Positions 23,896 to 31,699 of a DNA stretch of 35,223 bases are shown here, piece by piece. This DNA is from Deltaproteobacteria bacterium (GTDB lineage: Bacteria; Desulfobacterota; Binatia; UTPRO1), in the NCBI GenBank assembly GCA_020852955.1, contig JADYZW010000046.1, forward strand, positions 1-35,223. The letters are read 5' to 3'. The notes under the pieces are model-generated. The model was not told where the DNA came from. It made no database searches and saw only the letters and a list, made by a program, of their open reading frames with translations. How positions within the stretch are numbered: position 1 is the first letter of the stretch; each line of letters begins with the position of its first letter. A program made the position numbers and the translations under genes.

Positions 23896-26535
23896 CTACG
23901 GGAGCGTCACCGTGGAAGGCACGCAGAGGTCGCGCGGCCCGAAGAAGGCGTACGCGTCCGGTCCGAATTGGTTCAGCGTGAAGAGCTCCGGACGGACGGG
24001 TGGCGGCAGGCCGGTCACCTTGTAGCACATGAGCGCCGTCCCGGGATCGACGAGCGGGCCCTCGTCGTTCTTCATGGCGGGGAGGCAGAGGTGCAGCGGC
24101 TGCTTGACGTCGACGACGATCGTTCCGAACTGATCGGTGACCACGAGGCCCGAGGCCTTGGTCTTCGCGCCGGCAACCTTGTAGCACTTGTAGTGGTCGA
24201 TCGGACGGGTGAGCGGCGACGCCGGATCCGTCAGGCTCTTCGCCGTCGGCACCAGCATGCGGTCCGGCTTCGTGAGCGACATGGTGTGCGCGCCGAACTG
24301 GTTCTCGACGGTCACACCCCGCACCTTGGTGAATCGCGTCGTCTGCTTGAGCGTGTAGTAGGTGAAGTGCTCCGGATCGAGCGGCGCGGTCGGGTCCTCG
24401 CCGTTCGTGTCCGCCGGCGCGCAGATCCGCTTGGCGCGCTTGATCGTGACGGTGCTCGAACCGAGGGCGTCCACGAGCGACACGCCGGCGCGGTCGAAGG
24501 CCGGGCGGTGGATCTCGTAGCACTGGAAGCGCCCGACACCGCTGAACCAGTTGCCGAAGTCGTTGCCGGGATTCGCGCTGCCGCTCGCGAGCGCCTCCTC
24601 GCGATAGCAGCCGAACGCGTCGGCGGTCGGCGGGAACGAGCAGGTCCACCCCGATTGCGGCGCCTCGCGCACCTTCCACGTCCCGGGGGCGATGCCGGTG
24701 ATCGCGTACGCGCCGGCCGCGTCGGTGACGTCGAACGGCTCCCCGGAGTCGAGCGCGCCGTCGCCGTCGTAGTCGACGTAGATCGTCCAGCCGGCGAGAC
24801 CGGGCTCACCCGGATCCCGCACGCCGTCCCGATCGGCGTCCGCGAACTTGGTTCCCGACTTGGCCGCCGCGCGCCAGTTGCCGAAGTCGTTGTTCGCGTA
24901 CGTCGTGCCGGGAACGAAGGTCTCTTCGTAACGGCATCCGAACGCGTCGACGGTGGACGGGAACGAACACGTCCATCCCGGCTGCCCGACCTCGCGCACC
25001 TTCCACGTTCCGGCGGCGATGTTCACGATGGCGTAGACGCCAGCGGCGTCGGTCACGCCGAAGGGCTCGCCGGGATCGCGCACGCCGTCGTCGTCGTAGT
25101 CGACGTAGATCGTCCACCCCTGGAGGCCCGGCTCGCCGGCTTCGCGGGGGCCGCCGTCGGCGTCGAGGTCCTCGAACTTGACGCCCGTTTTGCTGATGCC
25201 GGTCCAGTTGGCGAAGTCGAAGCCGATCTGGACCTCGCCGTCCGCGATGGTGAGCGCGTAGGAGCAGGCGCCGGGGAACGAGCAGACGAAGCCGGGATCG
25301 TCGACCTCGCGCAGCACCCACGTGCCCGCGGCGACGTCGTCGATGACGTAGGCGCCGCTCGCGTCGCTCGTGCCGCTCGGCTCGCCGGGGTCGTGCACGC
25401 CGTCGTCGTCGTAGTCGACGTAGAACGTCGCGCCCGCGAGGCCGCTCTCGCCGGGATCGATCTGTCCGTCGGCGTCGGCGTCGAGGTATTTCGTTCCGCG
25501 CAGCGACGCGCCGGCCCGGTAGGCGACGTTGATGTTGGTGTCGTTGCGGATGACGTCGGCCCAGACCCGGCCGAAGACGTTGGTGCAGTCGCCGAGATTG
25601 ACGCGGCCGTCGGGCGCGAAGAACTGCCCGTGCACCGCGATCGTGTCGGCGCAGGTCGGGTCGGTGTTGTAGCCGAGCGTGAACGAGAACGTGGACGGGC
25701 CGAGGCCGTCGGAGCGGATGTAGAAGCGCGCCAAGTCGGAGCCCTGGATCGTGAGGTCGTTGTTGCTGCGGAAGTCGACGGCAATGCGGACCTCGGTGCC
25801 GGCCGTCGTGTTGACCGTGACGTTCCGGCCGGTCTGGAGCGAGTGCAGGTTGTAGACGCCCGCCGCGAGGTTCAGGACGCAGTCGTCGTTGACGTCGACG
25901 TCGCCGTAGTCGCCCGGCGGGAGATTCAGCAGGAACCCGGCGGGCAGGTTCACGTCGGCGAGCGCGTTCAAGGCGGCTTCCGACGGAAAGCTCGGCAATA
26001 CGGGCTGGTACGGACCGCCCGGATGCGTGAATGCGACGAAGCTCGGCAGCCCCGTGTCGATGATGGGCGGCGCGAAGCAGATGGGCCCGGCGTTCCGCAC
26101 GGAGGACGGCGTGAAGTCCGCGTTGTCGATGACGTTGGTGAAGAGATCCCAGACGCTCGTCGGCAGGAGCGGATGACCGGGGCCGAGCGTGATGCGGTCC
26201 GCGACGGCGGCATGGCCGTCCGAGAGGTACACGCCGTAGTTCGTCCCGAGCGTCGCGTTCGGGTCCCCGACGGTCGCGATGCCGTTCGATCCGAGGTGCC
26301 CGCCGGTGAAGAGCCCGCGGCCGGGAACCGCCGCCGTCCCGCCCTTCACGTAGAGATCCGTGTAGGCGAAGAGCAGGTAGGCGTTGATGTCGCGGGGCGG
26401 CTGCGGGCCCGCGACGCACGGCGGCGGCGCTGCACCGACGGATCCCGCCGCGCCGAGCGCCGCCACGATCGCGATCGCCACGGCGCACCGGCGCCGGAAA
26501 CCGACCATCACGCGAAGGGGAATCGTGTTTCGCAT
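23896..26535 (-). CDS. Large secreted protein: beta-helix-like region, three SdrD-type repeats, four C-terminal modules
   Basis: This is an 879-residue exported protein. The chosen ATG 26535 has CTGGAG about nine bases upstream and starts a clear signal peptide (about 1-36). The longer open frame upstream only shadows the ligase gene. Residues of about 40-340 resemble surface proteins of the choice-of-anchor or polymer-forming type (LFTGGHLGSNGIATVG, VLNLAAGVYNLHSL). Three Ca2+-binding-like SdrD B repeats follow at about 344-445, 446-555 and 556-665, with D.D.DG...PGE and YVDYDDDGV..PGEP, probably a stalk. The last 210 residues are four copies of a module of about 53 residues that I associate with DUF7450-like sequences. 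No sortase motif or outer-membrane anchor is visible. A role as surface-exposed adhesin or matrix protein is inference. Confidence 0.82.
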   Translation of the reverse strand: MRNTIPLRVMVGFRRRCAVAIAIVAALGAAGSVGAAPPPCVAGPQPPRDINAYLLFAYTDLYVKGGTAAVPGRGLFTGGHLGSNGIATVGDPNATLGTNYGVYLSDGHAAVADRITLGPGHPLLPTSVWDLFTNVIDNADFTPSSVRNAGPICFAPPIIDTGLPSFVAFTHPGGPYQPVLPSFPSEAALNALADVNLPAGFLLNLPPGDYGDVDVNDDCVLNLAAGVYNLHSLQTGRNVTVNTTAGTEVRIAVDFRSNNDLTIQGSDLARFYIRSDGLGPSTFSFTLGYNTDPTCADTIAVHGQFFAPDGRVNLGDCTNVFGRVWADVIRNDTNINVAYRAGASLRGTKYLDADADGQIDPGESGLAGATFYVDYDDDGVHDPGEPSGTSDASGAYVIDDVAAGTWVLREVDDPGFVCSFPGACSYALTIADGEVQIGFDFANWTGISKTGVKFEDLDADGGPREAGEPGLQGWTIYVDYDDDGVRDPGEPFGVTDAAGVYAIVNIAAGTWKVREVGQPGWTCSFPSTVDAFGCRYEETFVPGTTYANNDFGNWRAAAKSGTKFADADRDGVRDPGEPGLAGWTIYVDYDGDGALDSGEPFDVTDAAGAYAITGIAPGTWKVREAPQSGWTCSFPPTADAFGCYREEALASGSANPGNDFGNWFSGVGRFQCYEIHRPAFDRAGVSLVDALGSSTVTIKRAKRICAPADTNGEDPTAPLDPEHFTYYTLKQTTRFTKVRGVTVENQFGAHTMSLTKPDRMLVPTAKSLTDPASPLTRPIDHYKCYKVAGAKTKASGLVVTDQFGTIVVDVKQPLHLCLPAMKNDEGPLVDPGTALMCYKVTGLPPPVRPELFTLNQFGPDAYAFFGPRDLCVPSTVTLP
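23899..24528 (-). repeat. Four tandem C-terminal modules (about 53 aa each)
   Basis: Modules start at FQCYEI (about residue 670), FTYYTL, YKCYKV and LMCYKV and each continues to a V..QFG-like centre and then a P..LC.PA-like end (RICAPA, RMLVPT, HLCLPA, DLCVPS). Modules 1, 3 and 4 have both cysteines; module 2 has lost both together. This suggests one disulfide per module. Confidence 0.75.
24540..25507 (-). repeat. Three SdrD B-like (SD-repeat) domains
   Basis: Each unit of about 105 codons starts G.K(Y/F).D.DADG, continues through PGE.GL.G.(T/F)(I/Y)YVDYD.DG, then GEP...TDA.G.Y.I, and AAGTW..REV. The second and third also contain GWTCSFP and a Cys in AFGC, which the first replaces with FVCSFPGACSY. 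The acidic loops are those used for calcium in staphylococcal Sdr proteins; binding here is inferred. Confidence 0.8.
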
Positions 26536-26604
26536 CGCTGACTCCAGATGCGCGAGACGCCGCGCCGCTACGAGGACCAGGAACGTTTCGTGAAGGAGGG
26601 CCCG

Positions 26605-26645
26605 ACCGATCGGTACAGTCATGGCGCGATCGGCGCACGTGTCAA
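26605..26645 (-). promoter_or_regulatory. Candidate promoter region of the SdrD-repeat gene
   Basis: On the minus strand TTGACA (26645-26640) is a perfect -35 consensus. No good -10 is found; ATGACT lies 17 bases on. Just downstream is the 10-bp palindrome ACCGATCGGT (26605-26614), a possible operator. The site lies in the 203-base spacer between the ligase stop and ATG 26535, so this gene may be transcribed separately from the acyl-CoA operon. Confidence 0.35.
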
Positions 26646-26738
26646 GCGATTCGTCGGGAGTCCGCCACGAAACCCTGGTCCATTCCGGGGCCCGGGCCTC
26701 TCCGCGCGCGGACGGGAGCTCCCCGCCGGGCGTCCGGC

Positions 26739-28310
26739 TCACCTCCGCCGGTACACGTTGGCCGCGTGCGGATCGAAGTCGGCGAGCAGCATGCGCGCTT
26801 GCGGCTTCTCGGAGGCGGTCTTCGGGATCTCGTCGACGACCTGGAGCCAGGTCGGCACGGCGTTCTCGGCCAGGGCTCGCTGGCAGGCCGCGAAGGCGGC
26901 CGCCGGGTCGATGCGTCCGCCGCGCGCGGGCACGATCGCGGCGACGAGGTCCCGCTCGCCGGGCGCACCCGACGCCGCCGGGACGCCGTACACGAAGACG
27001 TCGTCCACTTCGGCGAGCTCGGCGAGCGCCTTTTCGACGACGCTCGGGTCGATGAAGTCGCCGTTCCGCCGCAGCCCTCCGCCGGCCCGGTAGTCGAAGA
27101 AGAGCCAGCCCTCGGCGTCGCGGTGGCCCATGTCGCCGCTGCGGTTCCAGCCGCCACGGATCTTGGCGCGGGACGCCTCGGGGTTGCCGTGGTACTCGAC
27201 CTCGGCCGCGCCGCCGCCGGCGGGTCGTACGCAGATCTCGCCGACCGCTCCCGGCGGACACTCGCCGCCGTCCGCGTCGAGGATCGTCATCTCGATGCCG
27301 GGCATGGGCTTCCCGAACGACCCGACGGGCCCCTCGCCGACCGGCTTGTACGCCATGCCGCCGCCGTCCATGGCGCCGTAGAACTCGAGGATCGCGACGC
27401 CGAAGCGCTCCTCGAAGGCCCGCCAGAGCGCCGGCGGCATGCCGCCGCTCACCACCAGCCTGACGGCGTGGTCGGCGTCGTCGGCGCGCGCCGGCTCGCT
27501 GTAGAGCGCGGTGGCCATGCCGCCGACGAGCGAAAACGTCGTGCAGCCGTGAGCGCGGCAGACGTCCCAGAGCCGGGACTTGGTGAAGCGCGGACTGAAC
27601 ACCGCGCGGAGCCCCATCGTCAGGGCCGGGGCCAGCGTCACCGCCTGCGCGTTGCCGTGGGTGAGCGAGAGTCCGCTGTAGGGGCGCTCGTCCGGACGGT
27701 ACCCGAAGAGCGCGCCGAGCATGCCGGCGGCGCAGAAGCGCAGGTTCGCGCCGACGATCCCCTTGGGATCACCGGTGGTCCCCGACGTGTACATGATCTG
27801 GAGCGGCGCGCCGGGATCGTCGTTGCACGGGTCCACCGTCGGGCCACCGCGCGCCAACGCCTCGGCGAGCGTCGTCTCGCGCACCAGCGTCCAGCGGAGC
27901 TCCGGTACGCGATCGCGAATCGCCGCGACCGCGCCGAGGCTTTCGTCCGCGCACACCAGCCCGACGCATCCCGAATGCGCGAGCAGGTAGGCGAGCTGGT
28001 GGCCGCGCGTGCGTGGGTCGATCGGAACGAAGATCGCCCCGGTCACCGAGGCGGCGATCATCGTCTCCACGAACTCGGGATGGTTGCGCATCATGAGCGC
28101 GAAGCGGTCGCCCCGCGCGACGCCGCGGGCCCTGAGCGCCGCGGCGATGCGGGTGCCATTCCGGTGGAGGTCGGCGTAGGTCCGCACCTCGTCCGGGGTC
28201 GCGCCACCGTCCAGGCTCAGGTGCTCGAACGTCAGTACCTCGAGATCGGGATGGGTCTCGGCGCGGCCAGCGACGAGGTCGGCGAGGATGAGGTCGTTGC
28301 GCGTACGCAT
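26739..28310 (-). CDS. Acyl-CoA ligase (AMP-dependent synthetase family)
   Basis: This 523-residue adenylate-forming enzyme activates a carboxylic acid to its CoA thioester. The ATP-binding core YTSGTTGDPKGIVG is at about 173-186. LVVSGGMPPALW and FYGAMDGGG (in place of YG.TE) follow, then GWNRSGDMGHRDAEGWLFF. The hinge motif is unusual: DYRAGGGLRRNGDFIDP replaces the common DR.KD.I..GG.NI.P. The C-terminal Lys is in KTASEKPQARM, where most relatives have SGK. It thus resembles the crotonobetaine/long-chain CoA ligase branch but the acid is unknown. It lies 15 bases after the thiolase and is the last gene of the acyl-CoA operon. The two motif changes could alter the second half-reaction, but they are also seen as a consistent set, so I assume it is active. 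Confidence 0.88.
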   Translation of the reverse strand: MRTRNDLILADLVAGRAETHPDLEVLTFEHLSLDGGATPDEVRTYADLHRNGTRIAAALRARGVARGDRFALMMRNHPEFVETMIAASVTGAIFVPIDPRTRGHQLAYLLAHSGCVGLVCADESLGAVAAIRDRVPELRWTLVRETTLAEALARGGPTVDPCNDDPGAPLQIMYTSGTTGDPKGIVGANLRFCAAGMLGALFGYRPDERPYSGLSLTHGNAQAVTLAPALTMGLRAVFSPRFTKSRLWDVCRAHGCTTFSLVGGMATALYSEPARADDADHAVRLVVSGGMPPALWRAFEERFGVAILEFYGAMDGGGMAYKPVGEGPVGSFGKPMPGIEMTILDADGGECPPGAVGEICVRPAGGGAAEVEYHGNPEASRAKIRGGWNRSGDMGHRDAEGWLFFDYRAGGGLRRNGDFIDPSVVEKALAELAEVDDVFVYGVPAASGAPGERDLVAAIVPARGGRIDPAAAFAACQRALAENAVPTWLQVVDEIPKTASEKPQARMLLADFDPHAANVYRRR

Positions 28311-28325
28311 GGCCGGCCGCCGGCC

Positions 28326-29543
28326 TCAGGTGCGCAGAATCGTCACCAGCATGGCGGCGGCGTCGTTGCCCTTCTTGCCGCCTCCGTTCTGCGCGAGCCC
28401 GACGCGGGCTCCGGCGACCTGCCGCGCGCCGGCGCGACCCTGCAGCTGCTCGGTGAGCTCGACGATCTGCGCGATGCCCGTCGCGCCGACCGGGTGGCCC
28501 TTGCGGAGCAGGCCCCCCGACGTGTTGACGGGAATGCGACCGCCGAGCCGCGTCGCTCCCGACGCGACCAGCGCGCCGCCGTCGCCCGGCGCGCAGAGGC
28601 CGAGGGCCTCGTAGCTCAGGATCTCGGCCGGCGCGGACGCGTCGTGCAGCTCCACGACGCTCACGTCCGCGGGTCCGATCCCAGCCTCCTCGTACGCCTC
28701 GCTGGCGCAGAGGGCGACGGTGTCCGGCTCGTCGTCGCGCCGGGTCCACCCCGAGTGCATGACGCTCGTCGTCACGCGCACCGGTCGGGCGATGCCGAGG
28801 GCACGCGCCTTGCGGCCGCTCACGAGCACCGCGGCCGCGCCCCCGTCGCCGATCGGGGAGCACATGGCGCGCGTCAGCGGCTCGACGATCGGGCGATCGG
28901 CGAGCACCTGCTCGACGGTGAGCGCGTCGCGGAGCTGCGCGCGCGGATTCAGGCTGCCGTGGAACGCGTTCTTCGCCGCCACCATCGCGAACTGCTCCTT
29001 GGTGGTTCCGTAGCGCCGCATGTGGTCGCGGGCCGCGATGGCGTAGACGTCCATGAAGAGCGAGCGATCGCGACCGGCGCCGCCCTCCGCGCCGGCGCTC
29101 GACGCCGCGAGATCGGCGACCATCGCGTTCAGCTCGTCCACGTCCATCGCCCCCGCGAGCGCGGCGAAGCTCCGCATCTTGTCGGGATGGGTGAGCTTCT
29201 CGACGCCGAGCGCGAGCACGACGTCGGCGAGCCCCGTCGACACCATGATCGCCGCGTGGAGGAGCGCCGTCGAGCCGCTCGCGCAGGCGTTCTCGACGTT
29301 GACGATCGGGATCTTGCCGACGCCCATCGGGTGGAGGATCACCTGCCCGCGTACCGATTCCTGCCCGGTCACGAGCCCGGCGGCGCAATTGCCGACGTAC
29401 GCCGCTTCGAGGTCGGCGAGGCCGAGTCCCGCGTCCGCGATCGCCAGCTCGACCGCCTCGCGGCCGAGCTCCTTGAGCCCCTTGTCGGGATGCTTCGCGA
29501 AGCGCGTCATCCCGACGCCCGCTACGACCGCGTCGAGCTTCAT
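28326..29543 (-). CDS. Thiolase-family enzyme, SCP-x/lipid-transfer type
   Basis: This 405-residue protein belongs to the thiolase superfamily group related to sterol-carrier-protein-x thiolases, which cleave or form beta-ketoacyl-CoA. The nucleophile Cys87 is in NVENACASGS, His300 in VELHDASAPAEI and His350 in RKGHPVGATG. The second active-site Cys of degradative thiolases is replaced by Asn386 in AQNGGGKKG, as is usual in this subgroup. These enzymes often work with a DUF35 partner; none is in the window. The start ATG 29543 overlaps the nitroreductase stop (ATGA). It would take the product of the acyl-CoA dehydrogenase branch after hydration and oxidation, with the hydratase and dehydrogenase encoded elsewhere. 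The substrate is unknown. Confidence 0.9.
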   Translation of the reverse strand: MKLDAVVAGVGMTRFAKHPDKGLKELGREAVELAIADAGLGLADLEAAYVGNCAAGLVTGQESVRGQVILHPMGVGKIPIVNVENACASGSTALLHAAIMVSTGLADVVLALGVEKLTHPDKMRSFAALAGAMDVDELNAMVADLAASSAGAEGGAGRDRSLFMDVYAIAARDHMRRYGTTKEQFAMVAAKNAFHGSLNPRAQLRDALTVEQVLADRPIVEPLTRAMCSPIGDGGAAAVLVSGRKARALGIARPVRVTTSVMHSGWTRRDDEPDTVALCASEAYEEAGIGPADVSVVELHDASAPAEILSYEALGLCAPGDGGALVASGATRLGGRIPVNTSGGLLRKGHPVGATGIAQIVELTEQLQGRAGARQVAGARVGLAQNGGGKKGNDAAAMLVTILRT

Positions 29544-30331
29544 TCGAGCAGCCCCTGGCCCTTGAGATCGAGGGCCCGCTGCAAGTACGCGAGCTCGGCC
29601 TCGCGCCACGCGAGCGGCGCCTCGGGCTGCAGGAGCTTCTCGGCCTGCAGCTCCGCCACGACCCGGGGGTCCCGCGGGAAGGGCTCGCCGTAGCGATTCA
29701 GGTGGAAGAGCGACTCGAACGGCAGACGCGGCCGCTGCCCGCCCGCTTCGGGGCTCTCCGCCGGATAGCCGACCGTTTGGATCACGAGCACGCGACACGA
29801 TTCCGGGAGGCCGAGCTTCCGGCGCACGCGATCCGGATCGCCGGTGCCGAGGCAGCAGGTTCCGAGCCCCATCGCGACCGCCATGAGCGTCGCCTGCGCG
29901 ATGCCCTGTCCGCAATCGACCTCGCTCAGCCCGGGCTGCTTCAAGATCTCGGACGCGCTCTCCATGAGCGGCACGAGCTTGGCCTCGACCTCCTGGCGCC
30001 GTCCGGGCCCGTAGCCGATCGCGCCGGCGTCGACCAGCTCGCGCAGGCGCGTCCCCACCTGGTCGCATGCCGCCGACTCGAGAAACCAGACGATGATGAC
30101 CGGCGCGAGCCCGATCTGGTAGCCCGCGACGGGCGGCGGCAGCGCCGCGAGCACCTCCGCGTCGGCGGTGTCGCGCCGGATCACCACGGCCCGCAGCGTC
30201 GACACGTTGCCCCAGTGCGACGCCAGGCGCGCCGCTTCGAGCATGCGCTGGATCTTGTCGAGCTCGACCGGCTTGTGCGGCAGCAGAAAGCGGATCGAGC
30301 GCCGCCGTCCGACGGCCTCAGGAACGTCCAT
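29540..30331 (-). CDS. Nitroreductase-family flavoprotein
   Basis: This 263-residue protein has the FMN-dependent nitroreductase fold. The N-terminal RRRSIRFLLPHKPVELDKIQRMLEAARLA has the Arg/Ser residues that bind the FMN phosphate, and the C-terminal half contains CGQGIAQATLMAVAMGLGTCCLGTGD, the dimer-interface helix with its second FMN contact. The family reduces nitro, quinone or enoate groups using NAD(P)H, and some members dehalogenate or desaturate. It sits between acyl-CoA dehydrogenase and thiolase genes, overlapping the latter by four bases, so it probably acts on an intermediate of the same pathway, for example as an enoate or ketone reductase. That role is inference. The C-terminal 60 residues (LNRYGEPFPRD onward) extend the core, as in several bacterial relatives. 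Confidence 0.85.
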   Translation of the reverse strand: MDVPEAVGRRRSIRFLLPHKPVELDKIQRMLEAARLASHWGNVSTLRAVVIRRDTADAEVLAALPPPVAGYQIGLAPVIIVWFLESAACDQVGTRLRELVDAGAIGYGPGRRQEVEAKLVPLMESASEILKQPGLSEVDCGQGIAQATLMAVAMGLGTCCLGTGDPDRVRRKLGLPESCRVLVIQTVGYPAESPEAGGQRPRLPFESLFHLNRYGEPFPRDPRVVAELQAEKLLQPEAPLAWREAELAYLQRALDLKGQGLLE

Positions 30332-30358
30332 GATTCCTCCGTGCCCGCGCCTGTATCA

Positions 30359-31633
30359 TCAGAGCTTCGTCGCGGCGATCAGGCCGAGCACCTCGTTGCA
30401 TCCGTCCTCGATCATGGAGGCGCGCGCATCGCGCAGGAGTTTCTCGACCGGGTACTCGCGGCTGAGCCCGTTGCCGCCGTAGATCTGCACCGCTGCGCTC
30501 GCTACCTCGAAGGCGGTCGTGGTGCAGAACACCTTGGCCGCGATGGCGTGCTGCACCTGCGGCAGGTTCACCGCGTTGAAGGCCGCCACTCGGCGGGCGA
30601 GCGCGCGCGCGGCCTCGAGCCGCATGAACATCTGGAAGAGCCGGCTCCGCACCGACTGGTGCTCGAAGATCGGCCGGCCGCCCTGCACCCGCTCTTTGGC
30701 GTAGGCGACGCCGTGGTCGAGCGCGGCGCGGGCGAGGCCCACGAAGAGCTGCGCCATGCCCGAGTTCGCGTAGCCGAGCATCGCCTCGAGCGCCATCGGG
30801 TAGGCCTCCGGCCCGACCGCCATGTACGACGCCGGCACGCGCACGTCGTGGAAGAAGATCTCGCCCTGGTTGAGGCTCCGCTGCCCGAGCTTGTCGAGCG
30901 GCCGCCCCCGTTCGACGCCGGGAAGGTCGAGCGGTACGCAGAACGCACCGCCGCCGGCGAACCCCTGATCGCGCGCGACGGTGCAGAAGAGCACCGCCAG
31001 GTCGGCGATCGAGCCGTTGGAGACCCAGGCCGCCTTCTGTCCGCGAATGACGTAGTCGCCCCCGTCCTTGACGGCGACGCAGTTCGGACGGAGCGCCGGG
31101 TCGCGGAAGTGCGGCTCGCTCAGCATGACGGCGTCGCTGCCGTGGTCGGGCTCGGTCAGCGCCCAGCACCCGATCGTGAGCTCCTCGGGATCACAGAAGC
31201 GCTCGATGAGCTCGCGGTCGCCGGTCTGCCGCACCCAGGGGCCGTGAAACGAGCAGAGCCCGGTCGCGATCGCCAGCCCGACGTCGCCCCACGCCAGCTC
31301 CTCGTTCACGATCGCGATGAGGCGGGCCTTCGCCACGGGCTCCATCTCGCTGTCCTGGTAGAGCCGCGCGATACCGAGCTCGCGGTAGGCGTCGAGGACC
31401 CTCCAGAGCTCGGAGTCCCCGGCGATCACCGCGGCCGGGTCGACGAGGCGGTCGAGGGCGCGACCGGCCGGTCGCAGCACCTCCGCCGCGAACCGGCGGG
31501 CCGTGTCGCGCACCGCGGCGTCTTCGGCGCTCAGCCCGAGTTCGAGGTCGCCGGCGGACACGCCGGGGCACGCTGCCCGACCTGCCGTCCGTTCACAGCG
31601 ACAAGCGTCATCCTCGAAGGTGCCGGTCGTCAT
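30359..31633 (-). CDS. Acyl-CoA dehydrogenase family protein
   Basis: This 424-residue flavoprotein has the ACAD layout: N-terminal helices (RDTARRFAAEVLRP), the FAD/substrate stretch CWALTEPDHGSDAVML, a beta domain with GQKAAWVSNGSIAD, then the C-terminal helices with QIYGGNGLSREYPVEKLLRDAR. The family introduces a C2-C3 double bond in acyl-CoAs, passing electrons to ETF. In the usual YEGT motif the catalytic Glu is replaced: here the sequence is IEDGCNEV, so Asp410 aligns with Glu and Glu409 precedes it. This could mean altered chain-length preference or a different reaction. The start ATG 31633 lacks a good Shine-Dalgarno; later starts are possible because the first 30 residues are poorly conserved. 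It is the first gene of the acyl-CoA operon. Confidence 0.9.
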   Translation of the reverse strand: MTTGTFEDDACRCERTAGRAACPGVSAGDLELGLSAEDAAVRDTARRFAAEVLRPAGRALDRLVDPAAVIAGDSELWRVLDAYRELGIARLYQDSEMEPVAKARLIAIVNEELAWGDVGLAIATGLCSFHGPWVRQTGDRELIERFCDPEELTIGCWALTEPDHGSDAVMLSEPHFRDPALRPNCVAVKDGGDYVIRGQKAAWVSNGSIADLAVLFCTVARDQGFAGGGAFCVPLDLPGVERGRPLDKLGQRSLNQGEIFFHDVRVPASYMAVGPEAYPMALEAMLGYANSGMAQLFVGLARAALDHGVAYAKERVQGGRPIFEHQSVRSRLFQMFMRLEAARALARRVAAFNAVNLPQVQHAIAAKVFCTTTAFEVASAAVQIYGGNGLSREYPVEKLLRDARASMIEDGCNEVLGLIAATKL

Positions 31634-31699
31634 CCCGGCCGGGGGCCGTGCTCCCGACAGCCCGGTGCGGTCCGGGAATTCCCCAGCGGACTCCTGGCC

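Noticed and set aside
23833..26541. Long plus-strand open frame opposite the SdrD-repeat gene
   Set aside because: Composition (Val/Arg/Glu/Asp repeats) mirrors the sense repeats; no signal or domain of its own.
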